From Candidatus Hermodarchaeota archaeon (GTDB lineage: Archaea > Asgardarchaeota > Hermodarchaeia > Hermodarchaeales > Hermodarchaeaceae): a stretch of DNA of 15,976 bases. How positions within the stretch are numbered: position 1 is the stretch's first letter; each line of letters begins with the position of its first letter. A model generated the notes under the pieces. That model worked only from the letters and a program-made list of their open reading frames with translations, did not search any database and was not told the origin of the DNA. This document shows positions 1 through 6,360 of the stretch, in pieces. Where the stretch lies: assembly GCA_016839995.1 (NCBI GenBank), contig JAEOTD010000068.1, forward strand, positions 1-15,976, read 5' to 3'. Position numbers and translations under genes: made by a program.

Positions 1-14
1 TATCACAATAACGA

Positions 15-34
15 CGGATGATCCTCCGGTTTTT
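15..34 (+). terminator. Weak hairpin plus T-run, possible terminator of an upstream gene
   Basis: CGGA (15-18) can pair with TCCG (25-28) across a 6-base loop, and five T residues follow at 30-34. This is a short stem, so it is only a weak candidate. It would end a transcript entering from the left, since the next convincing gene starts at 275. Confidence 0.25.
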
Positions 35-274
35 CTCAGGTTGGGCAAATCGAGGATAGATTTGTGCAGCCGCGACCTTCATACTACTCACACTCATCAT
101 CTCTTTGTTGGCTCTAGCGTATTTCAGGATTCCCCCAACGCTAGCCTCATAGATTTTGCAAAGAATTCCCTTCGTCAGTGGGGTTTCAGGGAAATTTCTT
201 TGGTCTTGCTTTGGAGCTTTAAGTAGGCTAGTCTGAGTCGTGTTTTTAGTGGCTACTCTTCGGAGAATATCAAA
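35..274. other. Intergenic region upstream of the roadblock gene
   Basis: I see no convincing gene here. A 61-codon open frame at 41-226 has no ribosome binding site, no recognisable domain and an unusual His/Ser-rich composition, so I leave it out. A T-rich box TTTTTAG at 243-249 lies about 27 bases before the start of the roadblock gene and is a possible but weak promoter element. GGAG at 262-265 is the ribosome binding site of that gene. Confidence 0.4.
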
Positions 275-1237
275 TTGGACGTTGAGTCAGTAATTCAATC
301 GGAATTAGAAGCCCTGCGTAGTATCAATGGGGTGGATAACAGTTTTCTCTCTCAACGGGATGGTTATCCCATTACAAGTGCAGGATTATGGCTTTCTTCC
401 GATGAGATTTTCGGTATTGCCGCTGCCGCATCCGCCATTAATGCCGTGGCTCGACGCCTCCATAGCTCACTTAACTATGTCTTAGTGGAAGGGGATCAAT
501 CGAAATTCCTCGTGGTTGCTTTTCCGAAAAATGATGATTACTTCTTATCTCTAACCACCCGGACCAATGTGAACTTGGGCGTCATCCTTCAATCCCTGCA
601 AAAATCTACTGAGAAAATCTATCCTCACCTTCTTAACGCAGGCGAGCTTCCTCCCTTACGAAGCTATTCAAACAAGCAAGAGGCTTCCATTATGGATCGG
701 TTCCAAGCACAGGAGAAACCAATCCATTCGCCAAGTCCCTCAATCCGTTCTTCCTCTCTTGTCCTCACCGAATCCCTAGTAACCAAGCTTCGTGCTCTCC
801 TAGCAGATTTCACCAACCTTATGGATGGCGCCCAACCCACTTTCATCTCCCTCAATGGTGGATATCCAATAGCTCAAAACAACCACTTGAATCCCGCCAC
901 CAGCGGAATGAGCGCGTTTACCTTTGCCCTTTATGATACCTGTCGAAAAGTAGCATGGATCACAAAAAAGGCTGCAATCCAGCAAGTGACAATTGACCTT
1001 GACTCACAACATCACTTCATATACAACACTGGGACCGGCATTTTCAGCACTACTCTGCAAAAGGGAAATTGTCGCCTAGGGTATCTTCGTCTCCTTATTC
1101 CCACCTACACAAGTCGCATCGAAGAAACCTTACAAGAAGCTTCACAAGCCAAAGAAAAGCCCCACCTCATGCAGCCTATGAATCGATTTCTCACTGGGTT
1201 CTTCTCATCCTTCCAAACACAAACATTACCGGGTTGA
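275..1237 (+). CDS. Tandem roadblock/LC7 (MglB-like) domain protein
   Basis: A 320-residue soluble protein with two roadblock/LC7 domains, at about residues 1-115 and 165-285. Both show the family pattern: an N-terminal helix, a strand with D/N-G-YPI (NGGYPI in the second copy), a long helix, then alternating strands and a final helix. They are joined by a Ser/Pro-rich linker at about 130-160. Roadblock proteins normally act as homodimers that bind small GTPases (for example MglB with MglA); here one chain could form a built-in dimer. The start is a TTG with GGAG 9 bases upstream. The stop is 6 bases before an MglA-like GTPase gene, so the two are very probably co-transcribed and the GTPase is the likely partner. 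GAP or GEF activity cannot be told from sequence. The fold call is firm, the role inferred. Confidence 0.8.
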   Translation: MDVESVIQSELEALRSINGVDNSFLSQRDGYPITSAGLWLSSDEIFGIAAAASAINAVARRLHSSLNYVLVEGDQSKFLVVAFPKNDDYFLSLTTRTNVNLGVILQSLQKSTEKIYPHLLNAGELPPLRSYSNKQEASIMDRFQAQEKPIHSPSPSIRSSSLVLTESLVTKLRALLADFTNLMDGAQPTFISLNGGYPIAQNNHLNPATSGMSAFTFALYDTCRKVAWITKKAAIQQVTIDLDSQHHFIYNTGTGIFSTTLQKGNCRLGYLRLLIPTYTSRIEETLQEASQAKEKPHLMQPMNRFLTGFFSSFQTQTLPG

Positions 1238-1243
1238 TGAAAC

Positions 1244-1798
1244 ATGCTCATTGACTGGAGTAGCAAAGTAATCCAATCAAAAATCGTATACTATGGTCCA
1301 GCCATGAGTGGGAAAACCACCAGCATACGAACCCTATTCAACAAACTAGGACAATCGAAAAAAATCGAATCCATCGAAACTACTACGGGACGGACTCTCT
1401 TCTTTGACTTCGGTTCACTCGAGCTTCAGCGGAATGACTGGACTATACGTATGTATATTTGGTCAGCCACCGGTCAAGATTATTATGCAGAAACCCGTTC
1501 AACCGTCCTTGCCGGGACGGATGGAATTGTATTTGTTGTTGATGTTCAACCACACCTGCTCGAGGATAATGTCCGATCTTGGGAAGAACTAAAGAAATTT
1601 TATGGTGAGAAACTGGGACAGGATCTCCCGGTCGTTGTAATGCTCAACAAATGGGACCTCCCAGAGGCACTCAGCCGTGAACGAGTGACTCAGGCACTCG
1701 AATTAAAGAATGGAATCCATGTATTTCCCACAATCGCCACTGAGGGATATAATGTGTCTGAATCTTTTTCAGCAGTTCTTCAGAAAGTCTTCCAGTAA
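1244..1798 (+). CDS. MglA-like small Ras-superfamily GTPase
   Basis: A 184-residue single-domain GTPase. The P-loop is GPAMSGKT (18-25). TTTGRTLFFDF (46-56) matches the switch I region typical of the MglA group rather than Rab or Arf. Switch II is WSATGQ (73-78), with the glutamine that normally orients the catalytic water. The guanine-specificity motif is NKWD (135-138). There is no N-terminal signal and no C-terminal prenylation motif. MglA proteins switch between GTP and GDP states under the control of a roadblock protein, and such a protein is encoded immediately upstream, which supports an MglA/MglB-like pair. The ATG start has only a weak upstream TGATG-type site, so translation may be coupled to the preceding gene. 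In bacteria such pairs set cell polarity; what they do in this organism is unknown. Confidence 0.85.
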   Translation: MLIDWSSKVIQSKIVYYGPAMSGKTTSIRTLFNKLGQSKKIESIETTTGRTLFFDFGSLELQRNDWTIRMYIWSATGQDYYAETRSTVLAGTDGIVFVVDVQPHLLEDNVRSWEELKKFYGEKLGQDLPVVVMLNKWDLPEALSRERVTQALELKNGIHVFPTIATEGYNVSESFSAVLQKVFQ

Positions 1799-1816
1799 TC
1801 AGCTTCATAAGTGATG

Positions 1817-1824
1817 TTTAATAA
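1817..1824 (+). promoter_or_regulatory. TATA-like box for the aminotransferase gene
   Basis: TTTAATAA lies in the 77-base gap after the GTPase gene. A TATA box here would start transcription near 1846-1850, leaving a leader of about 28 bases before the GTG at 1876. This suggests that the aminotransferase has its own promoter, although read-through from the upstream pair is also possible. Confidence 0.4.
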
Positions 1825-1875
1825 TCCACAGTCTTTTGAACAGGAACTACCAATAGAGTGCTGTGGTGAGGTCTG

Positions 1876-3252
1876 GTGAAACCCAAAGTACTAACCAAAG
1901 TTGAGATTGAAGAAATGCTTACCAAGGTTACTGAACAAGAAATCGAAGACTGTAACACAAATATTCTTACACCGCTGAAAGAACTCATTCTCGCAAGTGG
2001 AGTTCCTGGGAGTGCTATTGTCAAGGATATTGATGGCAATGAGTACCTCGATTGTACCAGTCAAGCTTGGACACTCAATGTCGGATACGTTCATCCCGAT
2101 GTGATTTATGCCACCCAATTTCAAGCCGAACGCCTGACCCACGTTCGATATGGTTACCCAACCGTCCCACGAATCAAATTAGTCAATAAACTCAGTGAGA
2201 TTGCTCCAGGGAAGCTGAAAAAAGTCTCAATCCAGAATCAGGGCGGATCAACCGCAATTGAAGCGGCAATGAAATTAGCAATGATCCACAAACCTGGCTC
2301 CTCGCTTTTCGTGACCCATTGGCTTGGCTACCACGGAGCTACTCTAGCGACAATTACGGCGAGTAATTGGATGCCTAACCCCCTGATTCGCTTTCCAAAT
2401 TTTGGGCTCCAACATTTTGTCAAAGCTCCCTACCCATATTGCTACCGATGTCGTGGCAATCAAGATTCGGCAGATTGTGACCTTGAATGCTTAGAACACT
2501 TGGAAAACCTCATCATGTATGGCACAAATTCACCAGTGGCAGGAATCATCATTGAACCCATGCAAGGACCTGGTGGTCAGGTCGAAGCGCCCCAACGCTA
2601 CATAGAAGGAATCCGAAAGCTCTGTAAGGAAATGAATATTGCCTTAATTTTCGATGAATCTCAGACGGCCTTCGGGCGCGTCGGTAAAATGTTCGCTGCG
2701 GAAATCTATCAAGTCGCTCCTGACATGATGGCTCTCACCAAGGCTCTTGGAGGAGGACTTCCACTCGGAGCAACTCTCGCGGACGAAAAATATGGAAGCT
2801 TTACACCTGCCGAAGAACACAGCACTTTCGGCAGCAGTCCCCTCCTAATGGCAGCTGCTCTAATTAATATCGAAATCATTCAGCGACTGGATTTACCCAA
2901 ACGGTCAGAACAGCTGGGTAAGCATATAACAAAACGCCTTTTTGAAATTCAAGAAACAAACGAGCATATTGGTGATGTTCGAGGACCGGGGCTTTTCATT
3001 GGTATTGAAATGGTGAAAGATCAAGAAAAGAAAGAGCCAGCAAATTCTTTGGCGGATGCTATTGTGCGTGAGGGATTACGACGTGGAGTCATCTTTGATC
3101 TCAGTATGCCCTTTATGCGGCATCTAACCTTTCAGCGAAATGTCGTGAAGATTAAACCACCCCTTGTCATCAGTAAGGAACAAGCAGATCGGGCTGTTGA
3201 TGTTTTCGATGAATCTCTCAAAGTCGCTTTGAAGGAGCTAACCGTTCTATAG
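1876..3252 (+). CDS. Class III PLP-dependent aminotransferase (GabT/ornithine-aminotransferase-like)
   Basis: A 458-residue fold-type I enzyme, normal length for class III aminotransferases. It has the phosphate-binding segment QGGSTAIEAAMK, a WLGYHGAT motif whose Tyr-His is expected to stack on the cofactor, IIEPMQGPGG, FDESQTAFGR with Asp260 for the pyridine nitrogen, and the Schiff-base Lys289 in TKALGGGLP. STFGSSP matches the conserved T-F-G segment near the phosphate. A cysteine cluster CYRC(x8)CDLEC sits in the middle (around residues 191-206); similar clusters occur in archaeal and clostridial GabT-like enzymes and in related amino-acid racemases. The substrate could be 4-aminobutyrate, ornithine or another omega-amino acid, or the enzyme could be a racemase; sequence alone does not decide. 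GTG start with a GAGG site a few bases upstream. No pathway partner lies next to it. Confidence 0.85.
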   Translation: MKPKVLTKVEIEEMLTKVTEQEIEDCNTNILTPLKELILASGVPGSAIVKDIDGNEYLDCTSQAWTLNVGYVHPDVIYATQFQAERLTHVRYGYPTVPRIKLVNKLSEIAPGKLKKVSIQNQGGSTAIEAAMKLAMIHKPGSSLFVTHWLGYHGATLATITASNWMPNPLIRFPNFGLQHFVKAPYPYCYRCRGNQDSADCDLECLEHLENLIMYGTNSPVAGIIIEPMQGPGGQVEAPQRYIEGIRKLCKEMNIALIFDESQTAFGRVGKMFAAEIYQVAPDMMALTKALGGGLPLGATLADEKYGSFTPAEEHSTFGSSPLLMAAALINIEIIQRLDLPKRSEQLGKHITKRLFEIQETNEHIGDVRGPGLFIGIEMVKDQEKKEPANSLADAIVREGLRRGVIFDLSMPFMRHLTFQRNVVKIKPPLVISKEQADRAVDVFDESLKVALKELTVL

Positions 3253-3351
3253 GCAAATTACTAGTATCTGTTACTATTTCTTAACAAGCTAGATGGTTGT
3301 TGAATCCTTAAGGACAAACGTGGTTCTTGAGGAAATTTCAACCAACTCCCT

Positions 3352-3369
3352 CGATTTCTGCAGAAATCG
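3352..3369. promoter_or_regulatory. 18-base perfect palindrome, candidate operator
   Basis: CGATTTCTGCAGAAATCG reads the same on both strands with no spacer. It lies 11 bases before one T-rich box (3380-3388) and about 55 before another TATA-like box (3423-3430), upstream of the zinc/longin/membrane/GTPase operon. A dimeric regulator site is the natural reading; the regulator is not known. Confidence 0.5.
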
Positions 3370-3422
3370 TAATATGAGGTCTTTATTGGGAGAAAGGTAT
3401 TAAACAAAAGTTCACCAGTGTC

Positions 3423-3430
3423 GATAAATA
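3423..3430 (+). promoter_or_regulatory. TATA-like box for the longin/GTPase operon
   Basis: GATAAATA lies about 40 bases before the first ATG of the operon, which would place the transcription start near 3450 with a short leader. The alternative box TCTTTATTG at 3380-3388 would give a longer leader. Confidence 0.35.
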
Positions 3431-3468
3431 ACCACTCACACGGGGAACGAATGAACAAGTGACCAACC

Positions 3469-3726
3469 ATGACTCGACGGGAATTACCGCGGTATCCCTG
3501 TCCTACTTGCGGGATATTCATCCAAGGGATTAATGTTGAGGAAGAAGCAATCCTCACCGCACCGCGAGTTCCTGTACTCATTAATGCAATCTGTGCACAA
3601 GGACATCACTGTGTTCTCTTCATTGATAGGAACTTTGTTATCCGCGAAGCTGAACCTGTCGTACAAGAAACGAAGCAGGAGAAATCTGCAGTTGATAAAG
3701 CAAAAGGTTGGTTAGGCAACATCTAG
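3469..3726 (+). CDS. Small protein with a zinc-ribbon-like cysteine/histidine pattern
   Basis: An 85-residue protein with no family I can name. CPTC (Cys11, Cys14) near the N-terminus and C-A-Q-G-H-H-C (Cys42, His46, His47, Cys48) provide enough ligands for one zinc ion, with about 27 residues between the halves, as in a zinc ribbon. The remainder is predicted strands, then a charged C-terminal tail from about residue 60. It is the first gene of a compact operon: the longin-like gene starts 10 bases after its stop. That placement suggests a binding partner or adaptor for the longin/GTPase proteins, but this is inference. Metal binding is inferred from the cysteine spacing only. The ATG has no strong ribosome binding site. 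Confidence 0.7.
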   Translation: MTRRELPRYPCPTCGIFIQGINVEEEAILTAPRVPVLINAICAQGHHCVLFIDRNFVIREAEPVVQETKQEKSAVDKAKGWLGNI

Positions 3727-3736
3727 GCGATTTGAA

Positions 3737-4126
3737 ATGATCCACAATATCTTCCTAATCTCAGCTGGCGGAGAACCGATTTTCACTATCAAGTTAGGTA
3801 GTATTGATGCCTCTGAGGCTTTGGTTGGTGGGTTCATTTCTGCTATTCAGAGTTTTGCTAATCAAATTATGGGTGGGGATATTGACCAGCTTACTGTGGG
3901 TCCCTACCATCTTCTTTTACGTCGTACTGGTGACAAAATTTTAGTTGTTGCGGCTGATGAGGATTCTCGCGAAACCCGAGTGTACCTTGATGAAATTCAA
4001 AAGTTAATCAAAGATCTTGTAGGTAATGTCCCATATGATGTGATCGAACAACTCATTCTCGAACATACAATGAAAAAGAAAACTTCAACAGATAAAGCCA
4101 AAATATGGGCAGAATATGGATTGTAA
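3737..4126 (+). CDS. Longin-like domain protein
   Basis: A 129-residue protein whose whole length fits a longin-type profilin-like fold. It opens with a strand (IHNIFLIS), a turn AGGEP, a second strand (IFTIKLG), then a helix beginning EALVGGFISAIQSFANQIMG, followed by three strands (QLTVGPYHLLLRR, ILVVAADE) and a long C-terminal helix. The phrase L-x-G-F-I-S-A-I-x-S-F is characteristic of archaeal longin/roadblock relatives abundant in Asgard genomes. In eukaryotes, longin domains form the core of GTPase regulators and adaptors. It lies between the small zinc-type gene and the membrane protein gene, and the GTPase of the same operon is the likely partner. No transmembrane segment. A divergent roadblock domain is the main alternative. 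Confidence 0.65.
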   Translation: MIHNIFLISAGGEPIFTIKLGSIDASEALVGGFISAIQSFANQIMGGDIDQLTVGPYHLLLRRTGDKILVVAADEDSRETRVYLDEIQKLIKDLVGNVPYDVIEQLILEHTMKKKTSTDKAKIWAEYGL

Positions 4127-4144
4127 TCAACGGAGATGCATGGA

Positions 4145-5578
4145 ATGGGATTTGATCTTAATACGGCATACAATGGTGCGGTTGTCATCTTAGCACTTTT
4201 AGCAACTGTCTCTCTATTCCGCTTTGGATTTCGTCGTTATCGCGAAGTACCAATTGAATATCGATTCGCCATCTATCCAACCTTAATGGTTGCAATAGCA
4301 TTGGTACTCATAACCATCGGAGCTTTTCTGGGAATTCTCGATTCAATTCTTTTTCTTGGAGATATCATTATAGCCAAATTGATTGCCACTTTGATGGGAG
4401 TAAGCCTGTTCATACTAACTGTGGCGTCCCTTTGGGCACTAGAACGACGAAAGTGGTCTATCGGTGCATTCATCATTCTAGCATTGGGGCTATACGGGAT
4501 TTGGACCTCACCTACAATGCCTTTCTTACCTCCACTAAATACTATTCTTATGCTAGTGATGCTCATTATCCTTGGACTGTTCCCAGTCTTTCTCTATGGT
4601 TATCTTTATTCCAAGACCGAGAAAACCACGGTTTTCGGCCTTTTTCTTGGACTCTTTTTGGTTTTTCTTCAAGGTATGACAAATGCAATGCCAACAACAC
4701 CGCCTTTGGATATACTCGTTCTTCTCCTACATCTACTTGGGCTGTTTGGCTATGCAGTTATTACCGTGAATTTCCTTCTTTCCGAACGCCCTGTTGGGGG
4801 GGAGTTATTTGGTTATTCCACTGCTCTAGTTATTACAGCTGTTCAGGCGTTGTGGACGCTCATGTGGTTTGACTTTGTACCACTACCCGAACTCTATTTT
4901 GCTACGGCTACACAAATTGCTGCAGCGATCTCCTTTGTCTCTGCTGCTTACCTTTGGGGGCGGTATCGGAGTCTTCCGCATTCATCGACATTTCTCCTCT
5001 TTGGGTTCTTTCTGTTCATTGCAATCGGTTATGTTTTCTTCGCTGTTGATATGTTCGCACGGTTCGTTCCGGCCCTTTCCTGGATTCCTCCTGTAGTTGG
5101 CACAGTGGGTACATATTTGGGATTCGTTGGAGTTGCGTTTGCTGCGGCTAGTGCAATCTATGCCATGGAATGGAGAACCCTCACACTCTTGCCTTTTCTC
5201 ATTGCAGTACCACTCGCAATAATTGCAATTCTCTTTTTTCCAGATATTTCGCACCCTGGTGGAGCAGAGATTTTTCCTGCAAATATATTCTGGTGGGTGA
5301 CAATAGGGCTGCTATCACTCTTCTTCTTCATTCCCATCATCCTCTATTCACTGATTTACTCACGGCTTCGCAAGGAGCCTTTCTCGGGCCGAGGTAAAGC
5401 CTTGGGGTTAGCCATCGGGTTACTCTTGATTTTCCCTGCACACATTACATTTGTTCCCATTTATGTTCGGGCAACTATTCGGGTCCTTGCGTTTACAATC
5501 CTTTTAATTTCTCTTACCGGTTGGTTGGACCGATTCCTTGATAGGGGGAAAACTCAAACCGAACCGAGCACAGTGTAA
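4145..5578 (+). CDS. Polytopic membrane protein, about 15 transmembrane segments, unknown function
   Basis: A protein of about 477 residues that is almost entirely hydrophobic helices. I count about 15 candidate membrane segments, separated by very short loops, with arginine-rich turns such as RFGFRRYRE and ERRKW near the N-terminus. I recognise no transporter, glycosyltransferase or receptor signature, and there are no obvious catalytic residues in loops. The short C-terminal tail is hydrophilic (DRGKTQTEPS). I prefer the ATG at 4145 because GGAG at 4132-4135 is then 9 bases away; an in-frame ATG at 4136 would directly abut that site. The gene sits 18 bases after the longin-like gene and 18 bases before the GTPase gene. 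It could anchor or respond to the GTPase/longin pair, or transport something under their control; both are inference. Confidence 0.75.
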   Translation: MGFDLNTAYNGAVVILALLATVSLFRFGFRRYREVPIEYRFAIYPTLMVAIALVLITIGAFLGILDSILFLGDIIIAKLIATLMGVSLFILTVASLWALERRKWSIGAFIILALGLYGIWTSPTMPFLPPLNTILMLVMLIILGLFPVFLYGYLYSKTEKTTVFGLFLGLFLVFLQGMTNAMPTTPPLDILVLLLHLLGLFGYAVITVNFLLSERPVGGELFGYSTALVITAVQALWTLMWFDFVPLPELYFATATQIAAAISFVSAAYLWGRYRSLPHSSTFLLFGFFLFIAIGYVFFAVDMFARFVPALSWIPPVVGTVGTYLGFVGVAFAAASAIYAMEWRTLTLLPFLIAVPLAIIAILFFPDISHPGGAEIFPANIFWWVTIGLLSLFFFIPIILYSLIYSRLRKEPFSGRGKALGLAIGLLLIFPAHITFVPIYVRATIRVLAFTILLISLTGWLDRFLDRGKTQTEPSTV

Positions 5579-5596
5579 CTCTATGAGGCACCAGCA

Positions 5597-6148
5597 GTGA
5601 TAGGGATACTCAAAATCGTCCTAATCGGCGAAGGCGGAGTCGGCAAAACAAGTTTACTAAAGCGTTATACTTGGAATACCTTCGATGAAAGTATGAAACT
5701 CACTGTTGGCGTAGACTTCGCTGCAAAAAATGTCCAACAAGGGGAGTGGGGTGCAACCCTTCAGATTTGGGACCTAGGCGGGCAGATACGGTTCAGAGAC
5801 CTCGCTATCTCCTACTTCAAAGGTGCCCGATTAGCAATCGCAGTGTTTGACATTTCGAGCCGGTATACCATGGATCGCTTGGACGATTGGATTACCAGTC
5901 TCTATGAATCTGTACCTGATTGCCCTTTGGTTATTGTAGGGAATAAGTGTGATTTACGAGACGCCTTTGCAGACAGACGACCACTCGTTACGCTTCAAGA
6001 AGGAATCGAATACGCCGCACGCTATAATGGACCCTTTATCGAAGCATCAGCCAAGGATGGTCGCGGAGTAAATGATGTCTTTGACGCAGTAACCCAAATT
6101 CTTGCTGAACGCTATCCTACACGAGAAGCGGCCGGTATGGCCTTCTAG
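5597..6148 (+). CDS. Rab/Arf-like small GTPase
   Basis: A 183-residue Ras-superfamily GTPase with all five G motifs. The P-loop is GEGGVGKTS (11-19), switch I has Thr36 in LTVGVDF (35-41), switch II is WDLGGQIRF (58-66) with Gln63 in the catalytic position, NKCDL is at 116-120 and EASAKDG begins at 149. The first half, with TVGVDF and YF, resembles Rab and Ras; the DLGGQ in place of DTAGQ resembles Arf and Gtr/Rag-type members. There is no C-terminal cysteine for prenylation and no N-terminal glycine in an Arf-style amphipathic helix, so membrane attachment would need a partner. The membrane protein encoded 18 bases upstream and the longin-like protein before it are obvious candidates. GTG start with GAGG (5585-5588) 8 bases upstream. 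Confidence 0.88.
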   Translation: MIGILKIVLIGEGGVGKTSLLKRYTWNTFDESMKLTVGVDFAAKNVQQGEWGATLQIWDLGGQIRFRDLAISYFKGARLAIAVFDISSRYTMDRLDDWITSLYESVPDCPLVIVGNKCDLRDAFADRRPLVTLQEGIEYAARYNGPFIEASAKDGRGVNDVFDAVTQILAERYPTREAAGMAF

Positions 6149-6189
6149 AGCTACTAGTCATCTTCCTATCACTTAGGCACTTTCAAACA

Positions 6190-6196
6190 TTTTTTT
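6190..6196 (+). terminator. T-run terminator after the GTPase operon
   Basis: Seven consecutive T residues lie 41 bases after the stop of the GTPase gene. Archaeal polymerases commonly terminate at such T-rich stretches without a hairpin. It separates the GTPase operon from the hdr promoter region. Confidence 0.45.
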
Positions 6197-6248
6197 GTTA
6201 AGCCTGAATTTAGTGAGTGACTAACCTTCACAAGTGTTGTTAGTGTGT

Positions 6249-6300
6249 CAAGGGTTTCGTGCATCTATGAAAGCTTTCTATGGCACTTAAGCAACCCTTG
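6249..6300. promoter_or_regulatory. 52-base interrupted dyad upstream of hdrA, candidate operator
   Basis: Three nested inverted repeats share one centre: CAAGGGTT (6249-6256) with AACCCTTG (6293-6300), GTGC (6259-6262) with GCAC (6283-6286), and the perfect 10-base palindrome GAAAGCTTTC (6269-6278). The dyad ends about 15 bases before the TATA-like box of the hdr operon, where a regulator could block or assist TBP/TFB binding. It could alternatively fold as a hairpin in a read-through transcript. Confidence 0.5.
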
Positions 6301-6313
6301 AATGGAAGTTCCA

Positions 6314-6324
6314 AAAATATAAAG
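6314..6324 (+). promoter_or_regulatory. TATA box of the hdr operon
   Basis: AAAATATAAAG preceded by an A-rich stretch resembling a TFB-recognition element. Transcription would begin about 25 bases downstream, near 6340-6347, which is immediately before or at the ATG at 6343 and within a few bases of the hdrA start. The hdrA mRNA would then have a very short leader. Confidence 0.55.
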
Positions 6325-6342
6325 CGAAAGCGGAGTGAATTC

Positions 6343-6360
6343 ATGGAGAATTGGTGGTGA
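6343..6360 (+). CDS. Possible five-codon mini-ORF (MENWW) overlapping the hdrA start
   Basis: ATG-GAG-AAT-TGG-TGG-TGA reads as Met-Glu-Asn-Trp-Trp-stop. Its TGA overlaps the GTG at 6357 as GTGA, the same kind of overlap that links hdrA to hdrC. A GGAG lies 7 bases before the ATG, although the predicted transcription start may fall after that GGAG, in which case the ATG would be nearly leaderless. It may be a chance frame; the two adjacent Trp codons make a leader-peptide role conceivable. Confidence 0.2.
   Translation: MENWW

Larger units (their letters stand above)
3253..3468. other. Intergenic region with palindrome and promoter elements
   Basis: This gap separates the aminotransferase from the longin/GTPase operon. 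It contains no supported gene. It holds an 18-base perfect palindrome (3352-3369), a T-rich box TCTTTATTG at 3380-3388, and a second TATA-like box GATAAATA at 3423-3430. The operon promoter therefore probably lies here. Confidence 0.5.

Noticed and set aside
41..226. 61-codon open frame at the left edge
   Set aside because: No ribosome binding site, no recognisable domain and atypical composition; it lies in a likely promoter region.
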